From contig BNWD01000004.1 in the NCBI GenBank assembly GCA_025998575.1, positions 1-24,066 on the forward strand: DNA of 24,066 nucleotides. The letters run 5' to 3'. Made by a program: the position numbers and the translations under genes. Source of the stretch: Alphaproteobacteria bacterium. Lineage in GTDB: Bacteria; Pseudomonadota; Alphaproteobacteria; RUG11792. The stretch's first letter is position 1. Every line of letters begins with the position of its first letter. The notes below the pieces were generated by a model, which made no database searches, had not been told where the DNA came from, and saw nothing but the letters and a program-made list of their open reading frames with translations. Below, piece after piece: positions 8,150 through 16,750 of the stretch.

Positions 8150-9037
8150 ATGACTAGAAAGTGTTGTTTGGTGGCTATCATTGGCGAACCGAATGCTGGT
8201 AAATCTACTTTAACTAACTTGATGGTCGGGGAGAAAATTTCTATTGTTTCGAACAAAGTTCAGACAACTAGGCGTCTGATTAAAGGCATTTCCGTCATTG
8301 ACGAGACTCAGATTGTTTTTATTGATTCTCCGGGATTTGGAAAGGCTAACTCTTCGCTAGAAAAGGCTCTGAGAAAAAATTTCCGTTGCTCGTATAACGA
8401 TGCTGATGTCGTTTTGATGATTATCGATGCTTCGGCTAGAAATTACTCTGCTAGTATAGATTTTATTCAGAAATTTAGAAAAAATCCTAAACAAATATTC
8501 GCTGTCGCTATAAACAAAGTTGATATCGCTAATAAAGAAAATTTATTAAAAATCGCTGATATTTTGTCTAAATATAGTGATATTAAGGAGATATTTATGA
8601 TTTCTGCTCTGAAAAATGACGGCGTTGATTCTCTTAGGCAATTCATCTGTTGTTGCGCTCACGTTGGCAATTGGATTTTTCCGGGGGGCGTGGTGACGGA
8701 TTTGAATATGCAGTTGAGACTCGCTGATATAACTAGGGAAAAATTATTTGGGGCTCTGGTGAAAGAGTTGCCATACTGCATTTATGTCGAGACTGAGCTT
8801 GTCAAATATTCTCTCAAAAAAGCTACTATTTATCAGGCGATTGTTGTCATGAAAAATTCGCAAAAGGGGATCATCATTGGCAAAGACGCTCTTATGATTA
8901 AACGCATCAAGTTCTTCGCTATTAAAGATATGGCTCTGTTATTGGATAAAAAAATTGACCTGAAAATATTCGTTAAAGTCAAAGAAAAATGGCCGGATAA
9001 AACGTCTCATTTGCTTAATGCTGGCATTGTCGATTGA
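8150..9037 (+). CDS. era: GTPase Era
   Basis: A 295-residue ribosome-assembly GTPase that binds the 3' end of 16S rRNA. GTPase motifs in order: G1 GEPNAGKST (12-20), the G2 region with QTTRR, G3 DSPG (about 59), G4 NKVD (about 120), G5 SA. The C-terminal KH RNA-binding domain has the GxxG loop in IIIGKDALMIKRI (about 243-255). Length is normal. The ATG starts at the base after the dksA stop, and the next gene overlaps its last 20 nt, so the three form one operon. No defect seen. Confidence 0.95.
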   Translation: MTRKCCLVAIIGEPNAGKSTLTNLMVGEKISIVSNKVQTTRRLIKGISVIDETQIVFIDSPGFGKANSSLEKALRKNFRCSYNDADVVLMIIDASARNYSASIDFIQKFRKNPKQIFAVAINKVDIANKENLLKIADILSKYSDIKEIFMISALKNDGVDSLRQFICCCAHVGNWIFPGGVVTDLNMQLRLADITREKLFGALVKELPYCIYVETELVKYSLKKATIYQAIVVMKNSQKGIIIGKDALMIKRIKFFAIKDMALLLDKKIDLKIFVKVKEKWPDKTSHLLNAGIVD

Positions 9038-9488
9038 TTTGGTGGGGTGGCTGCTCTCCATACAACTAATCTCTTGGCTAATTTCGGCGGCTCTAACTAT
9101 TATATCAAAATCCATTATAAATACAATATTATTGTTCTCTTTCAATTCAATAATATTAGCGACAATAATAGCCTCAAAATGCTCAGCAATATTGGGAATT
9201 ACTCTTGGATTCTCTTATTGCTCTGCTTGCGCTTCTTTTGTTTTTCTCTCAAAAATTACACAAAATCCTGAAGAAAAAAGAAAGAATTTTTTATTAATTT
9301 TCTCTATATTTGGCGCTTTGATCGCTTTAATTGCTACTGTGTTTTTCAAATTCAAAGAAACATACACGCATACTTCCTCTAATTATTATGGTTTTCATGA
9401 AATAATCTGCATACTATGCATCATTCTATTAACTTCTATATTTAGCCTCGCCTTCGTCTTGCAATCGAATAAACGGAAAAAGAATTAA
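9018..9488 (+). CDS. Small integral membrane protein (possibly antiporter-subunit-like)
   Basis: A 156-residue protein with four or five predicted membrane helices and a basic C-terminus (QSNKRKKN). It starts at an ATG inside the end of era (20-nt overlap) and has no clear ribosome site, implying coupling to era. The first half, a run of helices with 'ALTIISKSIINTILLFSFNS', loosely resembles the small subunit module (DUF4040/MbhD-MrpB type) of multisubunit cation/proton antiporters, but the conserved acidic residues are not evident and no partner subunits lie nearby. Treat as a membrane protein of unknown function. Confidence 0.65.
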   Translation: MLALSIDLVGWLLSIQLISWLISAALTIISKSIINTILLFSFNSIILATIIASKCSAILGITLGFSYCSACASFVFLSKITQNPEEKRKNFLLIFSIFGALIALIATVFFKFKETYTHTSSNYYGFHEIICILCIILLTSIFSLAFVLQSNKRKKN

Positions 9489-9562
9489 TTATATTTTATT
9501 ATAAAATTAATGCCATAATACATTGTATTCGCTAGAAATGATATGTTTTTTCACGGCAAACA

Positions 9563-10315
9563 TTAATTATTATACAGAAATTCTTCGACAGAGTTGATGT
9601 CGTTTTCAGTGTCGACAGAAAGGTATGTGCCGCATGTTGGGATGGCGCAGATGTTCATTCCGTGTTGCAATGCCCGCAACTGCTCGAGGCGCTCTGTTTG
9701 CTCTAAATATGTTGGTTTCAACGAGACGAACTTACTGAGCGCATCAGCCCTGTAGGCATAGATCCCAATGTGAGCATAGAAATAATCCGTCCCATGAGGC
9801 ATGGCGTTTCTGGAAAAATAAAGAGCACGGCCAGGTTTTTCAGACTCCATATTGTTGAAAACCACCTTGACAATATTAGGATCATTCATGCCATTTTCCT
9901 GCTTTTTCAAAGTCACGGGAGTCGCTATATCTATAGTCTCATCGTGTTCCAAAATATTTAAAAGGATAGGCAAAATAGATTCGTCGAAAATGGGGTTATC
10001 TCCTTGAAGATTTATTATAAATTTTTGCTTTTCATGAAGGGTTTTCGAAGCGGCAAAAATCCTGTCTGTTCCTGATGGCAATTCCGGATCTGTCAGAATA
10101 GCCTTTCCTCCATAATTCTCAACAACCTCCTTAATTTCTTCAGAGCAACATGCAACATAGCATTCACAAAAATCCAAGCTTTTGGCTTGTTCTAAAACGC
10201 GGATAATCAATGGTTTGCCGGATATTTCGGCCAAGACTTTTCTTTTAAATCTCGAAGAATTTAGCCTGGCAGGAATGATAATTACTGCGGAATTTTTATT
10301 CATTTTATGCGACAT
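9563..10315 (-). CDS. kdsB: 3-deoxy-manno-octulosonate cytidylyltransferase (CMP-Kdo synthetase)
   Basis: A 250-residue cytosolic enzyme that joins CTP and Kdo to give CMP-Kdo for lipid A-Kdo assembly. It shows the nucleotide-binding IPARLNSSRFKRKVL (14-28), the GKPLI segment, INLQGDNP with the metal-binding Asp near residue 105, GIYAYR, LEQTERLEQLRAL and a C-terminal SVDTENDI with the second metal-site Asp. All family landmarks are present at normal length. Its presence implies that LPS with Kdo is made, which bears on the broken lptD nearby. It is divergent from the pseudopilin gene with only 39 bp between starts; no strong ribosome site is visible for either ATG (10315 or 10303). Confidence 0.95.
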   Translation of the reverse strand: MSHKMNKNSAVIIIPARLNSSRFKRKVLAEISGKPLIIRVLEQAKSLDFCECYVACCSEEIKEVVENYGGKAILTDPELPSGTDRIFAASKTLHEKQKFIINLQGDNPIFDESILPILLNILEHDETIDIATPVTLKKQENGMNDPNIVKVVFNNMESEKPGRALYFSRNAMPHGTDYFYAHIGIYAYRADALSKFVSLKPTYLEQTERLEQLRALQHGMNICAIPTCGTYLSVDTENDINSVEEFLYNN

Positions 10316-10354
10316 TTAAATTAAGAATTTGAATATATTTTTAGCAAAATTAAT

Positions 10355-10981
10355 ATGAAATTAAAAGCAAATTTTCCAGGATTTTCGCTGATAGAGGTCT
10401 CTATTTCTCTTTTAATCGTAGGCCTGATTTCTTCCATTTGCATGAATCAATTAAAGGCCGTTTTGAAGCTGAATGCAAAGCAAAAAACGCATTCGAATAT
10501 TGATTTCGTCGTCAGATCTCTCGGGGCGTATTATATGGCGAGTGCGAAAATTCCATTCCCGTCTAGCCTAACTCTCGACGTTGGTTTGCAGAAGGAATCC
10601 ATGAAGGATTCGTTTGGGATTGTGCCGTTCAGGACGCTTGGAATAATGGAAAAATTTGCGAAAAATGGGTATGGAAAATGGCTGCTGTATAAAATGAATC
10701 CGTTTTATCGCCTAGACAACGCCGAGAGAGCTAAGCGGAATTTGGGCATAGACGAGTTTGCCAGCGAGGACAAAAAGGACAAGGTGATTTTTATCATCAA
10801 ATCGCAGAACGCCAAGGGAGAGGACGAACTGCAAATATGGTATAGCCAGAACGTTTTTATCGCAAATTTCTGCGGCAACAAACCATACAAAGGTAACGAA
10901 GCTCAAACAGAACTCCCAACACCTCAACGCATACCATCCACAACTCAAAGAAAAACTCAGCCTTTCTCTCCTCTGTTTTGA
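10355..10981 (+). CDS. Type IV pilin-like (pseudopilin) protein
   Basis: A 208-residue protein with a prepilin N-terminus: a 9-residue leader ending in PG, then FSLIEVSISLLIVGLISS, with the conserved F+1 and E+5 and a single hydrophobic helix. It would be cut and N-methylated by a prepilin peptidase and anchored in the inner membrane. The globular part matches no class that I recognise, and the C-terminus is a Pro/Thr/Gln-rich tail (QTELPTPQRIPSTTQRKTQP). No secretin, ATPase, platform protein or peptidase gene is in the window, so its partners, if any, are elsewhere. Confidence 0.75.
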   Translation: MKLKANFPGFSLIEVSISLLIVGLISSICMNQLKAVLKLNAKQKTHSNIDFVVRSLGAYYMASAKIPFPSSLTLDVGLQKESMKDSFGIVPFRTLGIMEKFAKNGYGKWLLYKMNPFYRLDNAERAKRNLGIDEFASEDKKDKVIFIIKSQNAKGEDELQIWYSQNVFIANFCGNKPYKGNEAQTELPTPQRIPSTTQRKTQPFSPLF

Positions 10982-11090
10982 GTAACATGATAATATGATC
11001 GAGTTTTGGAAAATAAAGATTTAGGAAAGCAAAGTTTCCTCTTTTTAAATATCAGTTGCTGGTATATAATTAGCTCTAAGCGCTACTCAG

Positions 11091-11124
11091 TATTCATGGC
11101 GGTTTCCAACAAACGCCATGAATA
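11091..11124. terminator. Hairpin between convergent genes
   Basis: An 11-bp perfect stem (11091-11101 with 11114-11124), 12-nt loop, midway between the pseudopilin stop and the aspS-lptD stop, which face each other. No long T-run follows on either side, but position and strength suggest a bidirectional terminator. Confidence 0.45.
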
Positions 11125-11252
11125 TATATCTTATGTAGCCAGTATTTCTCAACAAAAATTTCTTCCATAAAAATATCTATAAAACTTATCAGTATATAGC
11201 ATTTTCCTTTATAAAACACTAATTCTTAAATATTTGCTATTTTACAAAATGC

Positions 11253-14200
11253 TCATTCAACTTTGCTCATGTTGGTTTTGTAGATTTTTGAGGAGATTTT
11301 TCCGCCTATGTTTGCTAGGTTTTTGAATATAATGGAAATGATGAATCCTGTTTTTTGCGAACCGTTGTTAAATTTGTATTTAGCTTTATAGAGGCCGAGG
11401 CCGAAGCTGAAGCATTCGTCTTTATATGTCAAGAAGAGTCCTCTTGTCAGATTCCTGCTTCCCATCCATTTTGCCATATTGAATATCTGCGACAAACTAA
11501 CGTTCCAAAATTTGGAAATCTTAAAGCCGAAAGACGCGCCAAGCTGGGAAACACGTTTTTCACGAACGGCATTTGGCCTTGCATCATATATATATCCGAG
11601 ATCGCAAGAAAACTTGTTGATGTCAACAGAAGCCCCTGCTTCCAACATCTTGAGCTTTTCAGTGCAAGGAAGTCCGACGAGCCTTGTCCGAATGGAGAGG
11701 ATATCAGTCGGCTTTAGAATTATCCTGCCAACAGTTTCATCTCTATTTTTTTCATTTCCACTCAAATTGCCAATTTTTTGAGATTTTCCTATGAAAAAGT
11801 TCAAAAAGCGTCTCTCTGAATTATAGAAAGAATTTTCGATACCAGCTGTCAATTTCTCTCCAATTTCAGCATCATCAACTGCCCCAAATCTGTTCAATTT
11901 ATATAAATTCAAATCGTTAATACTATTGAAAACAGCGTCCTCATTGACTTCAAATTTTCTCCTACTATTGGCGCTCTTTATGCTTGAAATGACAATTTTT
12001 GGTCCCCAGATAGATTTGTGCTCGCTCAAAAACGTGCTAGTTAAAGGCAAAAAGCAAGAAACCTGATTCTCAAGCATTGGATAAACTTTGTTTCTCCTGT
12101 TCTCCGCCTTCCTATAGTAATATGTATCTATCCTAGCACCACTCGAAAAACCAATGAGAAAATTGCTTATTGGAACGTCATTTTTCCAAATGAATTCATT
12201 CGATGTTCGAAACAACTGATTAGCTGTCTTCGGCAATTTTGCTTCGTCTCGAGACAAACAAAGAATGTCGCTATTGATTTCAGCAATCCCTTGAAACGCG
12301 TTGTTTTGCCGATAATTCAAGTTGAAATGAGGAATGATAACAGGCGCCGTGTTTTGCTCAGGCGTTTGAAAAACATGTGAATCGACTGTCGCGAAATAAT
12401 TCTCATCAAAAAAATCAAATGCCAGAGCTGACTCGTTCGTCTTCCCCTTCAAAAGCCCGCCAAAATGCTGGTTCGTCACTGGATATTTCTGCTTATAAAT
12501 GACGTCGCTAGCCCTGTCTATCTTCAACGTAACGCGCTTGTTTTCAATATTGTGAGATTGAAAAAACATGTCAATATGCCACCTATGCCTTTTGTCTTCA
12601 TCTGAAATTTTCGGAGAATTTTCAGTTTTTGACAGAAAACTGCCAGCAAGCCTGAAATCAGCATTAGCCATCGATTGTCTGTATCTAGCGGCCATAAATG
12701 CTCGATTCTTCGTGTTCAAAAACGGAGTCAATTTCAGGTCTTTGTCCTTACCCAACTCGACGAAATATGGAACTCCAACAAACAAGCCTGTCGCGTTGTC
12801 GGAGCTTATCATAGGAACCAAAAAGCCCGTTTGCCGCTTGAGGCCGAAGGCGGGATGCTTCATGTATGGCAGAAAAGCGATTGGTTTTCCTTTCATTCGC
12901 AACTTTACATTATGATATATGAGCGCCTTCTTCTCTGCATCATAAATGACCTTCTCGGCATCTAAATCCCAAAGCGGTAACGAACAATTCGATTCCTTGC
13001 AAGGCGTATAATTGGCGTGTTCAAATGTGTAAATATTGTCGACCTTCGTTCCGAAACTGGCCTTTATTCTCGAATTGTCGTTCAAAACCACTTTCAACGC
13101 TTTTATTATCGCGTTCTTCAATTTCAGATCTATTTTAGCATCTTCATCATATTCAAACATAGGGAAATCAACGATCCAGCAGAAATTATACTCTTTTTGA
13201 TTAATCAAATTCAAAATAGTTCCGAGTTTCGTTCTGATGGCGCCAGCGAGCTTTTCAGCATTTTTATCGCAAACGAAAAAAACAACATCGCCTACAGACA
13301 TACTATTTATTTTCTTTATATCGGAAAGTTCTTCAGGTTTTAAGAATTTGGCAATTGGACCTGAAAATTCCGAATCCGAAGCCATTGTTATATATCCAAG
13401 CCCTGGAAGTCCAAGATCTTTTGCCCAATCATTGAGCTTCTCAAAAAAACTACGAGGTTCTTTCGAACAGCCAGGAACATTGATGCTTCTGACCTTTGAT
13501 CCAGAATTTATAGCGGAAACAAAGGCGCCGAAATCTGACTTTTCAAACACGGTCGTCACATCTTGAATAAGCAAAGGATTGCGCAAATCAGGCTTATCCG
13601 AACCAAAATGCAATAAAGAATCCGCATAGCTAATGCGCCGGAAAGGAAAAGGAGAAACAGAAAACCCTTTAGGAGCAAAATTGACGAAAGTATTATGAAT
13701 AACTGGTTCTATAGCAGCAAAAACATCATCCTGAGAAACGAAACTCATCTCGAAATCCAACTGATAAAATTCGCCAGGAGAGCGGTCAGCACGCGAATCT
13801 TCATCGCGAAAACAAGGAGCAATCTGGAAATATTTGTCAAAACCAGCGACCATCAAAAGTTGCTTAAACTGCTGCGGAGCTTGAGGCAGGGCATAAAACT
13901 TGCCCGGATGCACTCTGCTTGGAACAAGATAATCCCTAGCGCCTTCCGGAGATGAAGAGGTTAAAATAGGAGTTTGAATTTCTAAAAAGCCCGAATTAAT
14001 CATTTCCTTTCGCAAAAATGCGATAATATTCGATCTTAATATAATATTGTTGTGAATTTCAGTGCGGCGCAGATCGAGGTATCTATATGTTAAGCGCGTG
14101 TCTTCAGGGAACACATTATCAACGTTTATCTGAACAGGCAACTGTGATGCAGGAGCCGACAAAACAGAAAGTTCATCAATACAAACCTCAACTTCACCAG

Positions 14201-14477
14201 TTAACATGTTGCTATTTACAGTCTCTTTTGAGCGAGCGACAACGCGACCAGCCAAATTAATAATAGATTCGTCCTTCAACTTCTCAGCGACAGCAAACGC
14301 CGCATCCGATTCTTGGCAAACGCATTGCGTTATTCCATAGTGATCCCGCAAATCAAGAAAAAGCAAGCCGCCGTGATCCCTCTTCGTGTGGACGAACCCA
14401 GAAAGCACAACCTTTTCGCCAACATTCGCAGCAGTCAGCTCGTTGCAAGTATGTGTTCTAAACGCAGTCTTATTCAT
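11253..14477 (-). CDS. Chimeric ORF: N-terminal AspRS fused in frame to C-terminal LptD
   Basis: One uninterrupted frame of 1074 codons. Residues 1-447 are aspartyl-tRNA synthetase of alphaproteobacterial type: OB-fold anticodon domain, TYRYLDLRR, TPILTSSSPEGARDYLVPSR, class II motif 2 (FRDEDSRADRSPGEFYQLDF, about 222-241), the inserted GAD domain, and FPMFEYDEDA. There AspRS stops, so motif 3 (ATP site, GLDR type) and the rest of the catalytic core are missing. From about 448 the sequence is LptD (OstA), the outer-membrane LPS translocon: VVLNDNSRIKA, NYTPCK, AEKVIYDAEKKALIYHN, FLPYMKHPAFGLKRQTGFLV, then a beta-barrel to the natural C-terminus (GFIISIIFKNL). The LptD signal peptide and start of its N-terminal domain are absent. 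As encoded, neither half should work. The start has GGAG about 8 nt upstream. Confidence 0.85.
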   Translation of the reverse strand: MNKTAFRTHTCNELTAANVGEKVVLSGFVHTKRDHGGLLFLDLRDHYGITQCVCQESDAAFAVAEKLKDESIINLAGRVVARSKETVNSNMLTGEVEVCIDELSVLSAPASQLPVQINVDNVFPEDTRLTYRYLDLRRTEIHNNIILRSNIIAFLRKEMINSGFLEIQTPILTSSSPEGARDYLVPSRVHPGKFYALPQAPQQFKQLLMVAGFDKYFQIAPCFRDEDSRADRSPGEFYQLDFEMSFVSQDDVFAAIEPVIHNTFVNFAPKGFSVSPFPFRRISYADSLLHFGSDKPDLRNPLLIQDVTTVFEKSDFGAFVSAINSGSKVRSINVPGCSKEPRSFFEKLNDWAKDLGLPGLGYITMASDSEFSGPIAKFLKPEELSDIKKINSMSVGDVVFFVCDKNAEKLAGAIRTKLGTILNLINQKEYNFCWIVDFPMFEYDEDAKIDLKLKNAIIKALKVVLNDNSRIKASFGTKVDNIYTFEHANYTPCKESNCSLPLWDLDAEKVIYDAEKKALIYHNVKLRMKGKPIAFLPYMKHPAFGLKRQTGFLVPMISSDNATGLFVGVPYFVELGKDKDLKLTPFLNTKNRAFMAARYRQSMANADFRLAGSFLSKTENSPKISDEDKRHRWHIDMFFQSHNIENKRVTLKIDRASDVIYKQKYPVTNQHFGGLLKGKTNESALAFDFFDENYFATVDSHVFQTPEQNTAPVIIPHFNLNYRQNNAFQGIAEINSDILCLSRDEAKLPKTANQLFRTSNEFIWKNDVPISNFLIGFSSGARIDTYYYRKAENRRNKVYPMLENQVSCFLPLTSTFLSEHKSIWGPKIVISSIKSANSRRKFEVNEDAVFNSINDLNLYKLNRFGAVDDAEIGEKLTAGIENSFYNSERRFLNFFIGKSQKIGNLSGNEKNRDETVGRIILKPTDILSIRTRLVGLPCTEKLKMLEAGASVDINKFSCDLGYIYDARPNAVREKRVSQLGASFGFKISKFWNVSLSQIFNMAKWMGSRNLTRGLFLTYKDECFSFGLGLYKAKYKFNNGSQKTGFIISIIFKNLANIGGKISSKIYKTNMSKVE

Positions 14478-14503
14478 AATCTACTCCAAATTCTCACTCT
14501 CTC

Positions 14504-14532
14504 TTTATAATAATGATAACAAAATCTCGCAA
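14504..14532 (-). promoter_or_regulatory. Possible promoter of the aspS-lptD ORF
   Basis: On the minus strand TTGCGA (14532-14527), 17-bp spacer, TATAAA (14509-14504), 26 bp before the ATG. The ORF could equally be read from the tRNA promoter upstream. Confidence 0.4.
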
Positions 14533-14582
14533 TATTGTATACACAAATATTCCGAAATTAACTTCATAAATTTCGTAAGTTG

Positions 14583-14655
14583 CGTCTCCTACGGGATTTG
14601 AACCCGTGTTGCCGCCGTGAAAGGGCGGTGTCCTAGACCCCTAGACGAAGGAGAC
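14583..14655 (-). tRNA. tRNA-Glu (anticodon TTC)
   Basis: A full cloverleaf of 73 nt on the minus strand: 7-bp acceptor stem GTCTCCT/AGGAGAC, anticodon stem CCGCC/GGCGG around loop CTTTCAC, T-arm with GGTTCAAATCC. CCA is not encoded (the bases after the discriminator G are CAA). It starts 3 nt after the tRNA-Lys CCA end, so the pair is co-transcribed. Confidence 0.96.
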
Positions 14656-14658
14656 AAA

Positions 14659-14734
14659 TGGTGGGCTCAACAGGGTTCGAACCTGTGACCCTCTGATTAA
14701 AAGTCAGATGCTCTACCAACTGAGCTATGAGCCC
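14659..14734 (-). tRNA. tRNA-Lys (anticodon TTT)
   Basis: A full cloverleaf of 76 nt on the minus strand including an encoded CCA: acceptor GGGCTCA/TGAGCCC, D-arm AGCTCAGTTGGTAGAGC, anticodon stem TCTGA/TCAGA around CTTTTAA, T-arm with GGTTCGAACC. First gene of the Lys-Glu pair. Confidence 0.97.
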
Positions 14735-14743
14735 ATATATTTC

Positions 14744-14772
14744 ATTCTACCCCCAATTCAACTCCCAGTCAA
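14744..14772 (-). promoter_or_regulatory. Promoter of the tRNA-Lys/tRNA-Glu unit
   Basis: On the minus strand TTGACT (14772-14767), 17-bp spacer, TAGAAT (14749-14744), with tRNA-Lys starting 9 bp downstream. One of the best promoter matches in the window. Confidence 0.75.
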
Positions 14773-14874
14773 ACTAAATTTTCCATGCGCCAATTATTTC
14801 TGGGATTGCCGCCCGAATACGGATTTGCGTAAAATTTATTAGATCTGAGCAAAAGGTAGTAGCTTGCGTCAGTA

Positions 14875-15169
14875 ATTGCTAGCTGTTATAATATAAGATA
14901 AATGGATAAATGTCGCTAGCTATAACTTGTAGATTCAAAGAATTTACATATAGAAGAAAGGTATTTACACAGCCATATAGAATAAGTTGCTCATATAAAT
15001 ATGATAGTAACGAAGTGAGTCGAAGGTATCTCCATCTCATATCATGCAGATAGTAAAAGGTATGCCAGCTAGAGAATATACTGATATAAAAAAGAAGATT
15101 AATGTTAGCGATACCATAATAAAAAAGCAGGTTCAAAATCAATTACAAGAGATAGATAAATATGAGTAA
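14875..15169 (+). pseudogene. Decayed IS200/IS605-type transposase (TnpA), best copy
   Basis: The 3' half has a readable frame: SESKVSPSHIMQIVKGMPAR, EYTDIKKKI, then NVSDTIIKKQVQNQLQEIDK and YE before TAA. This matches the IS200/IS605 Y1 transposase order 'P-K-x-SPSxIMQIxKGxxAREx...IKKK', followed by the C-terminal helix 'TIKKYVxNQ'. The middle segment that should carry the WGGxFWSDGYYV block with the catalytic tyrosine is deleted between KKI and NVSD. The 5' part starts where other copies have ATGGTGAGC and reads SCYN ... DK at the N-terminus, but is full of stops. It is a dead element. Its start region recurs at six other places in the window. Confidence 0.6.
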
Positions 15170-15174
15170 ACTTC

Positions 15175-15540
15175 TTCTTTAGTTAAAACTCTATCTATTG
15201 CACATGAGTGGTTTATAAATTTAGGAATTATTTTACTGCGCGAGTAATCTGCATCGCTACATATAGTTTTTATATTTAGACGAAATATCTTGTTTAGTAG
15301 TCTTTTCAACGAATTGCTGTATCCACCTACCTAAAGCGCGCTAAAACAGTGCCTGTCAATAGCGATCCATATTCTGCTGAGTCTCGCTATCAAGAACATT
15401 AAATCCTCGCTATTCTTCGAAATACATTTCTTTCATGGGCAGCATCAGGAAAAGACTATACTTTACACGATTATCTACCAAACTCTGAGAGCTATCGTAA
15501 TCCTTGCACATGCAAACCACTCTCTCAAACCTATCTAAAT
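15175..15540 (-). pseudogene. Decayed IS1-like transposase, copy 2
   Basis: Opposite-strand homologue of 2811-3240. Readable pieces in order are VVCMCKDYDSSQS (InsA-like Cys region), RIWIAIDR (typical of IS1 InsB), KRLLNKIFRLNIKTICSDAD, YSRSKIIPKFINH and RVLTKEEVYSYLS. Frames shift several times and stops are frequent. The 3' end meets the tnpA remnant tail to tail, the same junction as at about 3229. The stretch 15541-15860 beyond it holds nothing I can identify apart from a small hairpin near 15698. Confidence 0.5.
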
Positions 15541-15867
15541 CTCTTACTATATTTTACATATAACCGTTACTTGTTGTTAATCACATTTTTTAGAATAGAG
15601 TTAAAATGCACAAAAACAATATTAATAAAATCAAGGCGCACACATATTAAACACAGTGTAGTTCAGGAGTCCTTGGAGGATGAAGCTGGCGGCGCTTAGT
15701 CTTTCGCCGCAAAACAGCGGCACAAAACTCAACAAAATTCTTGATTAGTATAACATAAAATTGAAATACAACAATTATTTTCAATAATATTTAGAATAAT
15801 CAGCTAATTTCGATTTTAGTAGAATTTTATCATAGCGAAACGAAAAATACATTCGCTTGTTGTGGCG

Positions 15868-16030
15868 ATGGTGATCTGTTGTAAATAATAGCTATAATAA
15901 AAAAGAAGTTTTTTGAGGAGGAAAATTATGATTCAATAGATATTTTATGGAAGCTGTCGAAAATGTTAGCTATACTACAATAAAAAAGCATGTATAAATA
16001 CTAAGAAACTTATTATGAATCTCTTCTTAA
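15868..16030 (+). repeat. IS200-like remnant with internal deletion
   Basis: Carries the left-end signature (GCGATGGTGATCTGTTGTAA, a variant of the shared start block) and, about 100 bp later, the tnpA 3' end and flank (TAGCTATACTACAATAAAAA ... CTTCTTAATTTAAAACTCT), with nearly all of the coding middle lost. It is similar in layout to a MITE. Confidence 0.45.
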
Positions 16031-16283
16031 TTTAAAACTCTGTAGCTTTATGATTAGCGGTTTATTAAACCGTAGCTAGTTGCCAATTCTTTATTTCTAT
16101 TCTTTATCGTTTTTTGTTAAATAAAGACGTTTCTTGAACACCAACCAACAATGAGTTTCTTGAGTATATGCAAAAAATAATGATGACATTTATCAGTAAC
16201 GTCCAAGAATATACGAAATTTATCAAGCTAACTACGGCTTAAAGCTCTCATTTGCAATCTGCAAAGTTTAAAATCAAGAATAG

Positions 16284-16538
16284 ATTCATACTCTTGCAAT
16301 TGATTTTGTACATACTTTATTATTTATAGTATCGTTAACATTAACCTTCTTTTTATATCAGAATATTCTTTTACTATCATATGTATATTGCCACAGGAGC
16401 TTCTATACAGATATTTTATTTTATTAATTATGTTTTTAGACTTGTTCTATATGATACATAATCCTAATAACATAATGAGCATTAAAGTTATGGATAGCGA
16501 CATTTATCTCGTTGCTCTCGATTATAACAGCTCACCAT
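16284..16538 (-). pseudogene. Decayed IS200-like tnpA, full-span copy
   Basis: Reverse-orientation homologue of 14875-15169 running from the 3' end (AAAATCAATTGCAAGAG on the minus strand) to the start block ATGGTGAGCTGTTATAAT at 16538. The middle is diverged and interrupted. 16046-16283 and 16539-16735 hold no recognisable gene. Confidence 0.5.
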
Positions 16539-16750
16539 CACTGCACTAAGTAACAGAGGTTTTTGCTCCAACTATGGTGTATAAGCTTTATAAAAACCGT
16601 AACTGGCTGCCGATCACTGAATAGAATCAGTCTGACTTTTTAGTTGACATCCCATAAGCGGAGTTATATCATATAAATATCAGCAGGATTTTGCTGGTGA
16701 TTTTCGAAAAACTTAATCAAAAAATTCATATTAGTAAAAGGAGAAAGAAA

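Noticed and set aside
11355..13955. Several plus-strand frames of 86-120 codons
   Set aside because: They are all antisense shadows of the long AspS::LptD frame.
14879..15142. 87-codon minus-strand frame
   Set aside because: It is antisense to the IS200-like tnpA remnant, whose plus-strand reading matches a known family.
14735..16750. tRNA-Lys as the attachment site of a prophage that left the connector gene
   Set aside because: No integrase, no repeated tRNA 3' end and only a single phage-like gene 2 kb away.
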